Source of the DNA: DASRQK01 sp964436635
Lineage (GTDB): Bacteria > Bacteroidota > Bacteroidia > Sphingobacteriales > Sphingobacteriaceae
DNA: 64,000 bases
Direction of reading: 5' to 3'
Assembly: GCA_964436635.1 (NCBI GenBank)
Contig: CAYTDM010000008.1
Coordinates: forward strand, 1-64,000
Shown: positions 43,355 to 51,516 of the stretch, one piece after another
Position numbering within the stretch: the stretch's first letter is position 1
Layout of the letters: each line of letters opens with the position of its first letter
The notes under the pieces: generated by a model
Database searches by the model: none
What the model was told of the DNA's origin: nothing
What the model saw: the letters and a program-made list of their open reading frames with translations, nothing else
Position numbers and translations under genes: made by a program

Positions 43355-43599
43355 GGAACTGGATCATGGCCGTGGCCGCCCCATGGATGACAACTCCCTA
43401 TGCGTTTTAATGTTAACCAACCTCCTTTAAATGGACCATACTTACGAATGGCCTCCACCCCATATTGAGAACAAGTGGGTGTATAACGACAATTTGCCCC
43501 TAACATGGGTGATATAAGCAATTGATAAATGCGTATAAGTATGTAAAAGAGGAATCCGATCCCTCTCTTAATCCAATTTTCCCAAATATACTTTAGCAT
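43351..43599 (-). CDS. yidD: Membrane protein insertion efficiency factor
   Basis: A small membrane-associated protein that helps YidC/Sec insert membrane proteins. The 82-residue sequence has an amphipathic hydrophobic N-terminus and the defining ANCRYTPTCSQYGVEAIRKYG followed by KGGWLTLKRIGSCHPWGGHGHDPVP. Its start lies inside the end of rnpA (32-base overlap), an arrangement found in many bacteria. Confidence 0.95.
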   Translation of the reverse strand: MLKYIWENWIKRGIGFLFYILIRIYQLLISPMLGANCRYTPTCSQYGVEAIRKYGPFKGGWLTLKRIGSCHPWGGHGHDPVP

Positions 43600-44014
43600 A
43601 TTCTTTGATCAACTTTTGAAGCAGTCCGCTCATTTTATCCGAAATAACAGTATAATCCAACACATCTTGAGCAATATACTGAATACTAAAAGTTATAGGT
43701 AGTTTATGGTCGAAAAAAAAAGGATAAAATTCCTTCGCCTTTTTTACTCTATACGCCTCGCGAATTCGACGTTTTAATAAATTTCGGGTAACTGCTTTAG
43801 AATGCCTTCTCTTAGGAACAGAGATCAGCACCTGAATAAGCGTCGGTGATTCAACCTCCTGAACAGTAGGCTGCCTCATGACAACTCGAAAAGGGTAATA
43901 AACAAAAGAAGAACCCCTGTGAAAAAGTTCATCAATTAATTTTTGATGACACAAGCGTTCTTCTTTTCGAAATGTATATTTTTTCATTGTTACTGGTTGA
44001 AAGGGTGTTGACAT
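43568..44014 (-). CDS. rnpA: Ribonuclease P protein component
   Basis: Protein subunit of RNase P, which matures tRNA 5' ends. The basic protein carries TFRKEERLCHQKLIDELFHRG, the VPKRRHSKAVTRNLLKRRIREAYR block (about 67-89, the RNR motif) and the usual basic, hydrophobic C-terminal part. The first Met gives 148 residues; the Met ten codons later (MKKYTFRKEERL) matches the family start better and cannot be excluded. It follows rpmH by 55 bases and overlaps yidD. Confidence 0.93.
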   Translation of the reverse strand: MSTPFQPVTMKKYTFRKEERLCHQKLIDELFHRGSSFVYYPFRVVMRQPTVQEVESPTLIQVLISVPKRRHSKAVTRNLLKRRIREAYRVKKAKEFYPFFFDHKLPITFSIQYIAQDVLDYTVISDKMSGLLQKLIKEYAKVYLGKLD

Positions 44015-44069
44015 TAGACGAAAACGTTCGTCGCCAATCCCAATTTAACCCAACCGTTGTAACAGGAAA

Positions 44070-44228
44070 TTAGGCCTTGTGACGAGACTCGTCAGAAACC
44101 GATAAACGTTTCCGACCTTTTGCTCTACGAGCAGCTAATACACGCCTTCCGTTGGCAGTACTCATACGTTCTCTAAACCCGTGTTTATTTCTTCTTTTGC
44201 GCTGCGAAGGCTGAAATGTTCTTTTCAT
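44070..44228 (-). CDS. rpmH: 50S ribosomal protein L34
   Basis: A 52-residue, highly basic protein starting MKRTFQPSQRKRRNKHGFRE and containing RMSTANGRRVLAARRAKGRKRLSVSD in three pieces, the classic L34 sequence. The last residues (DESRHKA) are a short family-specific tail. It is followed by rnpA and yidD, the conserved order in bacteria, and has a consensus promoter 70 bases upstream. It is too short for most length cut-offs and easy to miss. Confidence 0.97.
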   Translation of the reverse strand: MKRTFQPSQRKRRNKHGFRERMSTANGRRVLAARRAKGRKRLSVSDESRHKA

Positions 44229-44282
44229 GTCGCTATTAAATAATGCTTTATTTGCAATTAAAAACTATCAAATCCGTCCCTG

Positions 44283-44328
44283 TTATAAACAGGACTGCAA
44301 ATGTACAGCTTATAATTTTAAAATCAAA
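44283..44328 (-). promoter_or_regulatory. rpmH promoter and leader hairpin
   Basis: On the minus strand TTTG (44325-44328), a 19-base spacer and TACATTTG (44298-44305) form a full consensus promoter. Just downstream, around 44278-44297, GTCCTGTT and AACAGGGAC can form a hairpin at the very 5' end of the message, a position suited to control of translation or stability. Confidence 0.75.
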
Positions 44329-44373
44329 TTATATTTTAAAATTATTCGATACGAAATCTAAATTAAGAACGTG

Positions 44374-44787
44374 TTATTTATTCTTTAAAATATCACGAAT
44401 TTCAGCTAATAGAACTTCTTCCTTAGTTGGCGCTGGTGCCGGTGCTGCAGGAGCCTCCTCTTCTTGTTTGCGCTTCAGCGTATTAATCCCTTTAATTACT
44501 AAAAATATACAAAAAGCAATGATGGTAAATTGAATAACGGTGTTCACAAAATTTCCGTAATTGATGGTAACTTCTGCGATTTCAGCACTTGGATCTCCCT
44601 CTTTTATAACATATTTCAACCGACTGAAGTCAACTCCACCAGTTATAAAGCCAATTGGAGGCATGATGATGTCATCTACTAAGGAAGTCACAATCTTTCC
44701 GAATGCACCTCCAATAACCACACCGACAGCAAGATCGATTACGCTGCCGCGCATCGCAAATTCTTTAAATTCTTTAATAAAGCCCAT
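44374..44787 (-). CDS. mscL: Large-conductance mechanosensitive channel
   Basis: Homopentameric inner-membrane channel that opens under osmotic downshock. The 137-residue protein has the N-terminal GFIKEFKEFAMRGSVIDLAVGVVIGGAFGKIVTSLVDDIIMPPIG, which includes the N-terminal helix and the Gly/Ala-rich TM1, a periplasmic loop, TM2 (about 81-103) and a charged C-terminal helix with an Ala/Pro-rich linker (EEEAPAAPAPAPTKEE). Length and motifs are typical. It stands alone, with 145 bases to rpmH. Confidence 0.96.
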   Translation of the reverse strand: MGFIKEFKEFAMRGSVIDLAVGVVIGGAFGKIVTSLVDDIIMPPIGFITGGVDFSRLKYVIKEGDPSAEIAEVTINYGNFVNTVIQFTIIAFCIFLVIKGINTLKRKQEEEAPAAPAPAPTKEEVLLAEIRDILKNK

Positions 44788-45001
44788 AAATTTCTGTTAT
44801 TGAATGAATAATGATTAGTTCTTTTAAGATTTACATTTAATCAAAAATCGATAAATAAACCATAAAAACAAAATTTTTCTAATTCTATTGCAATAACCTA
44901 TACATGAATTGATAATTATTAGTAATTTTGTCCACTGATCTATGTAGTTTTGATCAAAAAATAACCAAAACAAATCCTTAACCACTAACTAATTTTATAA
45001 A

Positions 45002-45640
45002 ATGAATGTATTGATAACTGATGATCATGACATTGTGCGGCTAGGAAGTTCTATCGTAATACGTGAGATGTATCCTAATGCGAATATACAGCAGGCAACC
45101 GATATGTCCGAAACTATTCAGTTATTATCCTCTAAAGAATTTGAGTTGCTTTTACTCGATATTAATATGCCTGGCGGAAATAATATCAAAATGATTGATG
45201 AAGTATTAAGCATACAACCCGAAATCAAAATTTTAGTCTTCTCCTCCTATGAGGAATCCATTTATGCACTTAGATATTTACAAGCTGGCGCAAGCGGTTT
45301 CATCAACAAAAACAGCAATAAGGAAGAATTAAAAAATGCCATCACAAGCATATTGGAAAAAGGTCGTTATATGAGCCCGGAAATCAGCAATCTTTTTCTT
45401 GAAAACATTACTTCTGGAAAGGCCTCCAAAATTAAAGCCAATCCATTAAACCTCTTGTCTAATAGAGAAATGGATGTGGCAAAATTTCTTGTGAAAGGGC
45501 TTAGTATCCTCGAAATATCAAAGGAAATGAATTTAAAAAATTCAACTATAAGTACTTACAAAACTCGAGTATTCGAAAAACTTCAGCTCGACAACATTCC
45601 TGACCTCATTGAAGTTTTCAACTTACATTCAGAGGCTTAG
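45002..45640 (+). CDS. Response regulator, NarL/LuxR type
   Basis: A 212-residue DNA-binding regulator. The receiver domain (about 1-120) has the acidic pair Asp7/Asp8, phospho-acceptor Asp53 in LLLLDINMPGG, Ser81/Ser82 and Lys103. The C-terminal LuxR-type HTH (about 145-205) has LLSNREMDVAKFLVKGLSILEISKEMNLKNSTISTYKTRVFEKL in two pieces, with the usual recognition helix. No histidine kinase is next to it. TAGTTTTG (44945-44952) and TAATTTTG (44923-44930) upstream both fit TAnnTTTG. Confidence 0.93.
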   Translation: MNVLITDDHDIVRLGSSIVIREMYPNANIQQATDMSETIQLLSSKEFELLLLDINMPGGNNIKMIDEVLSIQPEIKILVFSSYEESIYALRYLQAGASGFINKNSNKEELKNAITSILEKGRYMSPEISNLFLENITSGKASKIKANPLNLLSNREMDVAKFLVKGLSILEISKEMNLKNSTISTYKTRVFEKLQLDNIPDLIEVFNLHSEA

Positions 45641-45648
45641 CTTCGGAA

Positions 45649-46794
45649 TCATTTTAATTGATCGATCGTAACTACTGGAATATCTTTTCTATTCATCTGC
45701 TTTAATTCATTTTGCGCAGCAAAACGCTTATAGGCATATCCCTTATTTTCATCCAATTCCCACAATAAAGGAGCTAGGAAATTAGTCGCAGCTTTAAATC
45801 CCTGAACGATAGCCTGATAATTCCCTGTATCTTTTGAATTTTTTGCTTCATTTTCAATTTCAAAAGGGCCCTTAAAGCCTATTTGATTCAAAGCCATGAT
45901 AAATTCATTCCAATCCATATGATCGGTTCCCCCAAATCCAGGAAGCATGGCCTCATAATGATGCCTGGCCCAATCGTGTTTTGGGATGGCTACACCAGCT
46001 TTCTCCGCTAAAGTCGGCTGAACGTATTGCATAGGGTACATGCCACCCCAATCTATCCGAGCAGGCCCTTTCATGTTTCTGGTGCTTTTCACATGGATGC
46101 GATGGATCCGCGAAGGGTCGCTGTTCTTAATGACATCAGTGGGATTATTTTGTTGCCAAATATCGTGTGATGGATCGTATATCTCTCCATGCGCAGCACT
46201 GGGTATTAACTCATACATGCATTTGCGCGCCGCCAACACCCCGGGCAAATTATTAAATGTACTCGAATAACTCGCACTTCTCCAGCCCTCCATGGGACAA
46301 TTCTCATAGAGCACCGTCACGCCTAAGTCTTCTGCATAGCGAATAATGGGAGTAAAAACTTCTTTATACGCATCTAAATTTTTTTGGAAACCAAATTCTT
46401 CTGCACCTAATTCATGATTATAGCCCACAAAAGTTCCGACTTTAACATCGTTTTCATCCCCGCCCAATAAGTAAGCTATCCGAATGAGTTTTAATAAGTG
46501 GTTTTGATTTTTGATTCTATGCACAGGATCCCCACCAATCATATTTTCAAATGCCCCTAATGATAATCCAAGTTCCGCGACATTAAATCGATCTAAAAGC
46601 GCCTTAGCTTCTTCTGTGCCAAAGTTTTCATAGTCAAGATGCGTAGCGGTATGGTCTTGGCGATCGCCATCCTTGCGAAACACACACAAATCAATGCCTT
46701 GTGCGCCAATTTCTTGCGTAACTGATATTAATTTTTCAAGGTTCAGTTCATTGAATGCTGAACTCATCACCCAGATAGGATTATTCATATTCAT
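45649..46794 (-). CDS. Sugar phosphate isomerase/epimerase-like TIM-barrel protein
   Basis: A 381-residue member of the xylose-isomerase-like TIM barrel superfamily (AP_endonuc_2). Metal-site segments are visible: TVLYENCPMEGW, GEIYDPSHDIWQQ, RIHRIHVKSTR and PFEIENEAKNS. Such enzymes isomerise or epimerise sugars such as inositol derivatives. The missing signal peptide puts it in the cytoplasm. It stands alone between a regulator and the Hc1-like gene, so the substrate cannot be inferred. Confidence 0.85.
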   Translation of the reverse strand: MNMNNPIWVMSSAFNELNLEKLISVTQEIGAQGIDLCVFRKDGDRQDHTATHLDYENFGTEEAKALLDRFNVAELGLSLGAFENMIGGDPVHRIKNQNHLLKLIRIAYLLGGDENDVKVGTFVGYNHELGAEEFGFQKNLDAYKEVFTPIIRYAEDLGVTVLYENCPMEGWRSASYSSTFNNLPGVLAARKCMYELIPSAAHGEIYDPSHDIWQQNNPTDVIKNSDPSRIHRIHVKSTRNMKGPARIDWGGMYPMQYVQPTLAEKAGVAIPKHDWARHHYEAMLPGFGGTDHMDWNEFIMALNQIGFKGPFEIENEAKNSKDTGNYQAIVQGFKAATNFLAPLLWELDENKGYAYKRFAAQNELKQMNRKDIPVVTIDQLK

Positions 46795-46822
46795 GGTTAT
46801 AATGGTCTCGGAGGATAAATAT

Positions 46823-46851
46823 AAAAAAAATAGCCCTGAAAAAACAGGGCT
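46823..46851 (-). terminator. Rho-independent terminator after Hc1-like gene
   Basis: AGCCCTG (46832-46838) and CAGGGCT (46845-46851) form a GC-rich stem with a 6-base loop, followed on the minus strand by a run of eight T (46823-46830). It ends the Hc1-like transcript about 90 bases past its stop and lies just upstream of the TIM-barrel gene. Confidence 0.85.
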
Positions 46852-46938
46852 AAAATCTTTTTTAATAAATTTAATGCTATACCTTATTTTGAGTTCTATT
46901 TAAAACACGCTAAGGATGATTAAATTCGAAACGCTTAA

Positions 46939-47124
46939 TTACTTAGCGTTTTTTGCGTCTTGAATTTCTAAGCGAATGGATTGCGCTAAATTCTTTACGT
47001 CTTGAAGACCTTTACGCACGCGAGTTCCTGCTGCATTATTTCCTTTGTTGAAGAATTTGTCAGCATCTGCCTCAAGACCTTCGATTAAGCTTTTTAGTTC
47101 GTTGAATTTTGCAATACTTGCCAT
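46939..47124 (-). CDS. Histone H1-like protein (Hc1 family)
   Basis: A 61-residue protein, MASIAKFNELKSLIEGLEAD then ADKFFNKGNNAAGTRVRKGL and QDVKNLAQSIRLEIQDAKNA, matching the short Hc1-like histone proteins found throughout Bacteroidota. It has no long Lys-rich tail, so it corresponds to the N-terminal domain only; a DNA-binding role is assumed from the family. A Shine-Dalgarno AAAAGGAG lies eight bases upstream of the ATG, unusual in this phylum. It follows ftsZ (190 bases) and ends at its own terminator. Confidence 0.85.
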   Translation of the reverse strand: MASIAKFNELKSLIEGLEADADKFFNKGNNAAGTRVRKGLQDVKNLAQSIRLEIQDAKNAK

Positions 47125-47132
47125 AATAAATA

Positions 47133-47140
47133 CTCCTTTT
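47133..47140 (-). promoter_or_regulatory. Shine-Dalgarno of Hc1-like gene
   Basis: AAAAGGAG on the minus strand, eight bases before the ATG. Strong Shine-Dalgarno sequences are uncommon in Bacteroidota, so this suggests high translation. Confidence 0.6.
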
Positions 47141-47314
47141 CGTTTATTTAAGTTAATAATAATTTACTGCGGTCTAAATGTAGAACCTTTTTTTGAAAAA
47201 AAAAACATTAAACCATTGATAATGTGTTAAAAACCATATTTTTTTTCCACAGAGTTACGAATTCCTGCCGATAACCCTAAATTCATCAGGATTAACTCGC
47301 TGAAAAACAGTGAA

Positions 47315-49126
47315 TTAATCTACGTTGTCGTGTAAAAAAGAATTGTTAGACTTAATTTGCGTAATTCCATCTTCAAGAGACAATGTAAACTTCGAAACAT
47401 GTGAATCTGAAGAATGTGGAGTATTGTCTAAGGTTAATTGTTTCCTTTTATATGCCGGTTCTGTTTCCAATTCTTGTAATCCATTCGCACTTTTCAACTT
47501 TAAACTAAGTTCTTTTAAACGCATAATGCGTTCTTTAGTCTTGCTTAATTGCTCGTCAAAATCTCGATCGTTTAAATCCTTTATATTCGGTTCTGGTGTT
47601 GAAGCATCCATAGAAACACCCGATGAACTGCTACTTGGCGCAGAAAAATCAAAAGACATTTCTTGTACTTCTGGATTTCCTACATGCAGTTGATCGATCG
47701 ATTTTGGGGTCTCAAAATGGAATGAAGGTTCCACTGATTTTACTTCAAATCCATCATTCAACGATTCATTGAGTGATGAAGAGTCTGTATTTTGAGGAGT
47801 TGGTTCCAAATCGAAACGCATTAAGGCGTCATTTTCAGGGGTGTTATTCTGCAAATTAATCGCTCCTGTAGATGAGAATGGTGCATGCCTACCTGCCGCC
47901 GCAGCATCAAGACTAAACAAATCCACTTGTTTGGTCAACAAAACTGGATCGTTTGCATCTGCAGATTGAGGAAACTCTGTGTTCAATTCAAACATATAGG
48001 GTTCTGCGATTGGCTCCTCATCTTCCGCTTCCACTTTTGCGTTTTCAACGGGTTCTACCGGTTGTACAAACTGATTCACAGATTTTAAATAGGGAGTATC
48101 CTGCTTCTCTCCCATTAACGGAATCTCAATTTTCTCTTTCGCCTTTTCTTTAACGCGTTCTTCTGCTGTCTGGAAACCTGTAGCAATGATGGTCACAGAA
48201 AGCTCTTCTTCCATGGTCTCATCGATACAATTCCCCCAAATTAAATCGGCAGAAAGGCCTGCTTTATCTTGGATGTAATCCGTGATGATCGTCACTTCAT
48301 CCATGGTTACTTCTTGCTTACCAGAAGTAATGTTTAACAAAATATAGCGCGCACCTTCAATTTCATTATCTTTCAATAATGGGGAAGCAAGCGCACCTTC
48401 CACAGCTTCCAGCGCACGAGATTCGCCTTTTGCTGTATAATTACCCATGATACAAACGCCGCTGTCATTCATGACCGTTTTAACATCTTTGAAGTCGACG
48501 TTCACGTAACCAGGAATCGTAATAATTTCAGCTATCCCTTTTGCCGCGGTGGTTAAAATATCATCTGCTTTCGCAAATGCAGCCGTCATGGTTAAGTTTC
48601 CAAAAATTTCTCTTAGGCGATCATTTGAAATAACTAAGTATGAATCCACATATTTCTTTAATTCACCTAAGCCCTCTTCAGCTTGCATTCTACGGCGTTT
48701 ACCTTCGAAAGTAAATGGAGTCGTCACGATCGCTACCGTTAGAATCCCTAACTCTTTAGCGGCCTTTGCTAAGACTGGACTGGCCCCTGTACCGGTACCA
48801 CCCCCCATTCCAGCTGTAATAAATAACATTTTCGTGTTTGAGCCCAGCATGCGCTTAATATCTTCGATGCTTTCCACCGCAGAATTCTCTCCTACAGATG
48901 GATCCGCACCAGCGCCCATCCCTTCGGTCAGACTTGCGCCTAATTGAACCTTGTTCGGAATGGGACTCAACTCAAGTGCTTGAGCATCTGTATTACAGAT
49001 TATAAAATCCACTCCACTGATTCCTTGCTTATACATGTGATTGACTGCGTTACCGCCTCCACCACCAACACCAATCACCTTAATGATCGATGATTGCTCT
49101 TTTAACATTTCGAATGTAAATGACAT
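47315..49126 (-). CDS. ftsZ: Cell division protein FtsZ
   Basis: Tubulin-like GTPase that forms the Z-ring. The GTP-binding domain shows IKVIGVGGGGGNAVNHM (16-31), the tubulin signature GGGTGTG (108-114) and the T7 loop NVDFKDVKTVM. From about residue 335 there is a long hydrophilic linker of roughly 250 residues, much longer than in E. coli (protein 603 against 383 residues). The last residues, NNSFLHDNVD, look like the conserved C-terminal peptide that contacts FtsA. It is last in the dcw cluster, after a 135-base gap with inverted repeats, and has a Shine-Dalgarno AAAGGAG. Confidence 0.97.
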   Translation of the reverse strand: MSFTFEMLKEQSSIIKVIGVGGGGGNAVNHMYKQGISGVDFIICNTDAQALELSPIPNKVQLGASLTEGMGAGADPSVGENSAVESIEDIKRMLGSNTKMLFITAGMGGGTGTGASPVLAKAAKELGILTVAIVTTPFTFEGKRRRMQAEEGLGELKKYVDSYLVISNDRLREIFGNLTMTAAFAKADDILTTAAKGIAEIITIPGYVNVDFKDVKTVMNDSGVCIMGNYTAKGESRALEAVEGALASPLLKDNEIEGARYILLNITSGKQEVTMDEVTIITDYIQDKAGLSADLIWGNCIDETMEEELSVTIIATGFQTAEERVKEKAKEKIEIPLMGEKQDTPYLKSVNQFVQPVEPVENAKVEAEDEEPIAEPYMFELNTEFPQSADANDPVLLTKQVDLFSLDAAAAGRHAPFSSTGAINLQNNTPENDALMRFDLEPTPQNTDSSSLNESLNDGFEVKSVEPSFHFETPKSIDQLHVGNPEVQEMSFDFSAPSSSSSGVSMDASTPEPNIKDLNDRDFDEQLSKTKERIMRLKELSLKLKSANGLQELETEPAYKRKQLTLDNTPHSSDSHVSKFTLSLEDGITQIKSNNSFLHDNVD

Positions 49127-49130
49127 AGCT

Positions 49131-49140
49131 CTCTCCTTTA
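49131..49140 (-). promoter_or_regulatory. Shine-Dalgarno of ftsZ
   Basis: TAAAGGAGAG on the minus strand, about five bases before the ftsZ ATG. It decides the start in favour of the first Met. Strong sites are rare in this phylum and suit the high level of FtsZ. Confidence 0.65.
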
Positions 49141-49186
49141 AATCACCTTTTTTGGCACTGTAATATTAATATTTATTCCACAATAG

Positions 49187-49234
49187 TTTTCCACATGTGT
49201 TAAGAATGTGGAAAAAATACAGGAATGTGGAAAA
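49187..49234. repeat. Inverted and direct TTTTCCACA repeats between ftsA and ftsZ
   Basis: TTTTCCACA (49187-49195) is followed by its exact inverse TGTGGAAAA at 49207-49215 and again at 49226-49234, in context AATGTGGAAAAAA both times. The first two can form a 9-bp stem with an 11-base loop. The nonamer differs from the DnaA box TTATCCACA at one position. They lie in the ftsA-ftsZ gap, and may be regulator sites or a transcript hairpin. Confidence 0.55.
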
Positions 49235-49261
49235 AAATCTCGGGCTTACTAAGGACTTTTT

Positions 49262-50608
49262 TTACCGCAAGTATTGATCGTTTCCTATTTCTTCATTACC
49301 ATCCCGAATGATATCTCTAAACCACTTGAATAATCCTTTATCTTTATTCCGACTTTCTGTAATATCTTTTACTGTATCGGCTTTATTGAAGCGATTATCC
49401 GCAAGTTCCACTTGATCTTCCTCGGCTTGAATTCCTTTAATAAGTAATCCGATACCCGTAGCGTATAATGGGCTTTTTAATTCATCATAAACTTGCTTAG
49501 GAAGCAATTCGTTTTTGGCCAAATGCTCATTGGGGAATCCCACACGACAATCGATGCCCGTAATATACTCCACTAATTGTACCAAATGCTTCAATTGGGC
49601 ACCACCTCCAGTCACTACAATACCACCAATTAATTTATTTTCATAGCCTGAGGACTTTATTTCATAATAAACATGCTCTATGATTTCTTCCATTCTGGCC
49701 TGAATGATACATGCTAAATTTTTAACTGAAATTTCTTTTGGTTCACGACCGCGTAATCCCGGCACGCAAATCACCTCGTTTTCTTTATTTTCTTCTGCTA
49801 AAGCTGAACCAAAACGGACTTTTAATAATTCAGCTTGATTGCGAAGCACTGAACAACCTTGTTTAATATCTTCGGTTACAATATTGCCCCCCAAAGGAAT
49901 GACTGCAGTATGGCGAATGATGCCTTCATGGAAAATAGCGACATCGGTGGTTCCACCCCCTATATCCACCAATACAACGCCGGCATCCTTATCCGCCTCA
50001 TCCAATACAGCCTCCGAGGAAGCCAAAGGCTCCAAGATTAAATCTTGCACTTCTAATGTTGCATTATCTATGCATCTTTTGATGTTTTTAACTGCATTGA
50101 CATGGCCAGAAATGATATGAAAGTTCGCTTCCATTCGTCTTCCAGACATTCCAATCGGATCTTTGATTCCAGGTTCATTATCGATTGTAAATTCTTGTGG
50201 CAAGACATGAATAATTTCTTCTCCAGGAGGCAGCACTAACTTATACATATCCTCGATCAATTGTTCAATATCTAAACGACTGATTTCACTGTCGTCTTTA
50301 CGAGTTAAAATACCGCGATGCTGAATGCTCTTGATATGTTGACCCGCAATTCCAACATTGACTACTTTTATATCCACATTTGATTGTGAACTTGCCTCTT
50401 CTACAGCTTGCAAAATGCTGCTTACTGTCTTTTGAATATTGGCCACAACGCCCCTGCTCACGCCTGAAGACTCGGCTTTTCCGACGCCTAATACTTCAAT
50501 TTTGTTCTTACCATGTCTTCTTCCTACAGTTACGCAGATTTTTGTAGTACCGATGTCCAGGCCAACGACAATCGGAGAATCATTTTCTGAAACAGTCCTA
50601 GATTTCAT
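49262..50608 (-). CDS. ftsA: Cell division protein FtsA
   Basis: Actin-like ATPase that anchors FtsZ to the membrane. The 448-residue protein has the ATPase motifs VVGLDIGTTKICVTVG near the start, DAGVVLVDIGGGTTDVAIF, GGIVVTGGGAQLKHL, and the SHS2-type inserted domain (VSRGVVANIQKTVSSILQAVEEA). The C-terminal FKWFRDIIRDGNE is a likely amphipathic membrane-targeting helix. It is two bases after ftsQ. Confidence 0.96.
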   Translation of the reverse strand: MKSRTVSENDSPIVVGLDIGTTKICVTVGRRHGKNKIEVLGVGKAESSGVSRGVVANIQKTVSSILQAVEEASSQSNVDIKVVNVGIAGQHIKSIQHRGILTRKDDSEISRLDIEQLIEDMYKLVLPPGEEIIHVLPQEFTIDNEPGIKDPIGMSGRRMEANFHIISGHVNAVKNIKRCIDNATLEVQDLILEPLASSEAVLDEADKDAGVVLVDIGGGTTDVAIFHEGIIRHTAVIPLGGNIVTEDIKQGCSVLRNQAELLKVRFGSALAEENKENEVICVPGLRGREPKEISVKNLACIIQARMEEIIEHVYYEIKSSGYENKLIGGIVVTGGGAQLKHLVQLVEYITGIDCRVGFPNEHLAKNELLPKQVYDELKSPLYATGIGLLIKGIQAEEDQVELADNRFNKADTVKDITESRNKDKGLFKWFRDIIRDGNEEIGNDQYLR

Positions 50609-50610
50609 AA

Positions 50611-51516
50611 TTATTCAATGTTTAAAGTAGTATTATTCACTTTTATAATAGAATCCAACCGGGTGGAATTCGTATCCAAATTCATTTTCACTGTATCGGC
50701 TGGCGCAAATTCCTTTGCTTTTTTAGTTGATGCATCGCGTTGCAAACACACTAATTGATCTTTATATTTCAAATTCACGACTTCATAAGCATCCAAACCC
50801 ATTTTCGGTACGATACCCTGATAATATATCAATAATTTTTCGAATTTCTGAGTTAAATCACTCGCATCACCAAAAATAATTCTCTGGTCTCCAACGCGAG
50901 GTATCAATTCAATTTCACCTTGTTCATTTACAAATAATTGCACAATTTGTTCTTGCCAAACTTCGTTTTGATCCAAGTAATCTGCAATGGAATATAGATC
51001 CTGAACAAGGGATGAATTGATTTCTTCCAATGCTCTCCCATAGCTTTCTTCAATATTTCCATTTGCCAAGGTTACACTGGGTACATACCTGCTTGAAACA
51101 GGCATTTTTAGACGATTTTCATCTACATAAAAACCATTTCCTTCCTCGTCTATGATTCGTAAAACCGCTCTTCTCTGTGAAACCTTTACTAATAACAACC
51201 CATTCATGTCCATGCTTACTTGTGCATGTTCCACATAGGGGATGCGTTTCAAATTCGCTTCCATATCATGAATGGGAAGTGACTCTAAAGTTCTCCCCAC
51301 CATTTTACCGTATTCTGTTTCAATTAATCGAGCGACATCTTCCTTTTCTACAAAGGCATCGACTCCTTCTATCCGTATCCTAAACTCCGTACAGGCTTGT
51401 TCACTGCTTTTTACTTGTACCGCCCCCATTAAAAGCACGACCCCCACAATTCCACCTATTAAATAGATGAAATAAAGGACGTAACCCCAAGGAATATGTA
51501 CTTTAAACTTCGCCAT
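50611..51516 (-). CDS. ftsQ: Cell division protein FtsQ (DivIB)
   Basis: Bitopic divisome protein linking early and late division proteins. The 301-residue protein has a short cytoplasmic N-terminus, one membrane segment (about 11-33), then a POTRA-like domain (FRIRIEGVDAFVEKEDVARLI) and the beta domain (IPYVEHAQVSMDMNGLLLVKVSQRRAVLRI and FYVDENRLKMPVS) typical of FtsQ. Its start overlaps the end of murC by 14 bases. Confidence 0.92.
   Translation of the reverse strand: MAKFKVHIPWGYVLYFIYLIGGIVGVVLLMGAVQVKSSEQACTEFRIRIEGVDAFVEKEDVARLIETEYGKMVGRTLESLPIHDMEANLKRIPYVEHAQVSMDMNGLLLVKVSQRRAVLRIIDEEGNGFYVDENRLKMPVSSRYVPSVTLANGNIEESYGRALEEINSSLVQDLYSIADYLDQNEVWQEQIVQLFVNEQGEIELIPRVGDQRIIFGDASDLTQKFEKLLIYYQGIVPKMGLDAYEVVNLKYKDQLVCLQRDASTKKAKEFAPADTVKMNLDTNSTRLDSIIKVNNTTLNIE

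Noticed and set aside
43568..43599. rnpA/yidD overlap as a possible frameshift
   Set aside because: Both proteins are complete with family-typical ends, and the overlap of these two genes is widespread in bacteria.
35726..44228. Possible replication origin, since gyrB, rpmH, rnpA and yidD cluster here
   Set aside because: dnaA, dnaN and recF are absent, no DnaA-box cluster or AT-rich unwinding stretch is seen between these genes, and the only consensus TTATCCACA (6068-6076) is a chance match over a stop codon far away.
47325..48947. Open frames of 122 and 132 residues opposite ftsZ
   Set aside because: Shadows of ftsZ on the other strand without start signals or recognisable domains.
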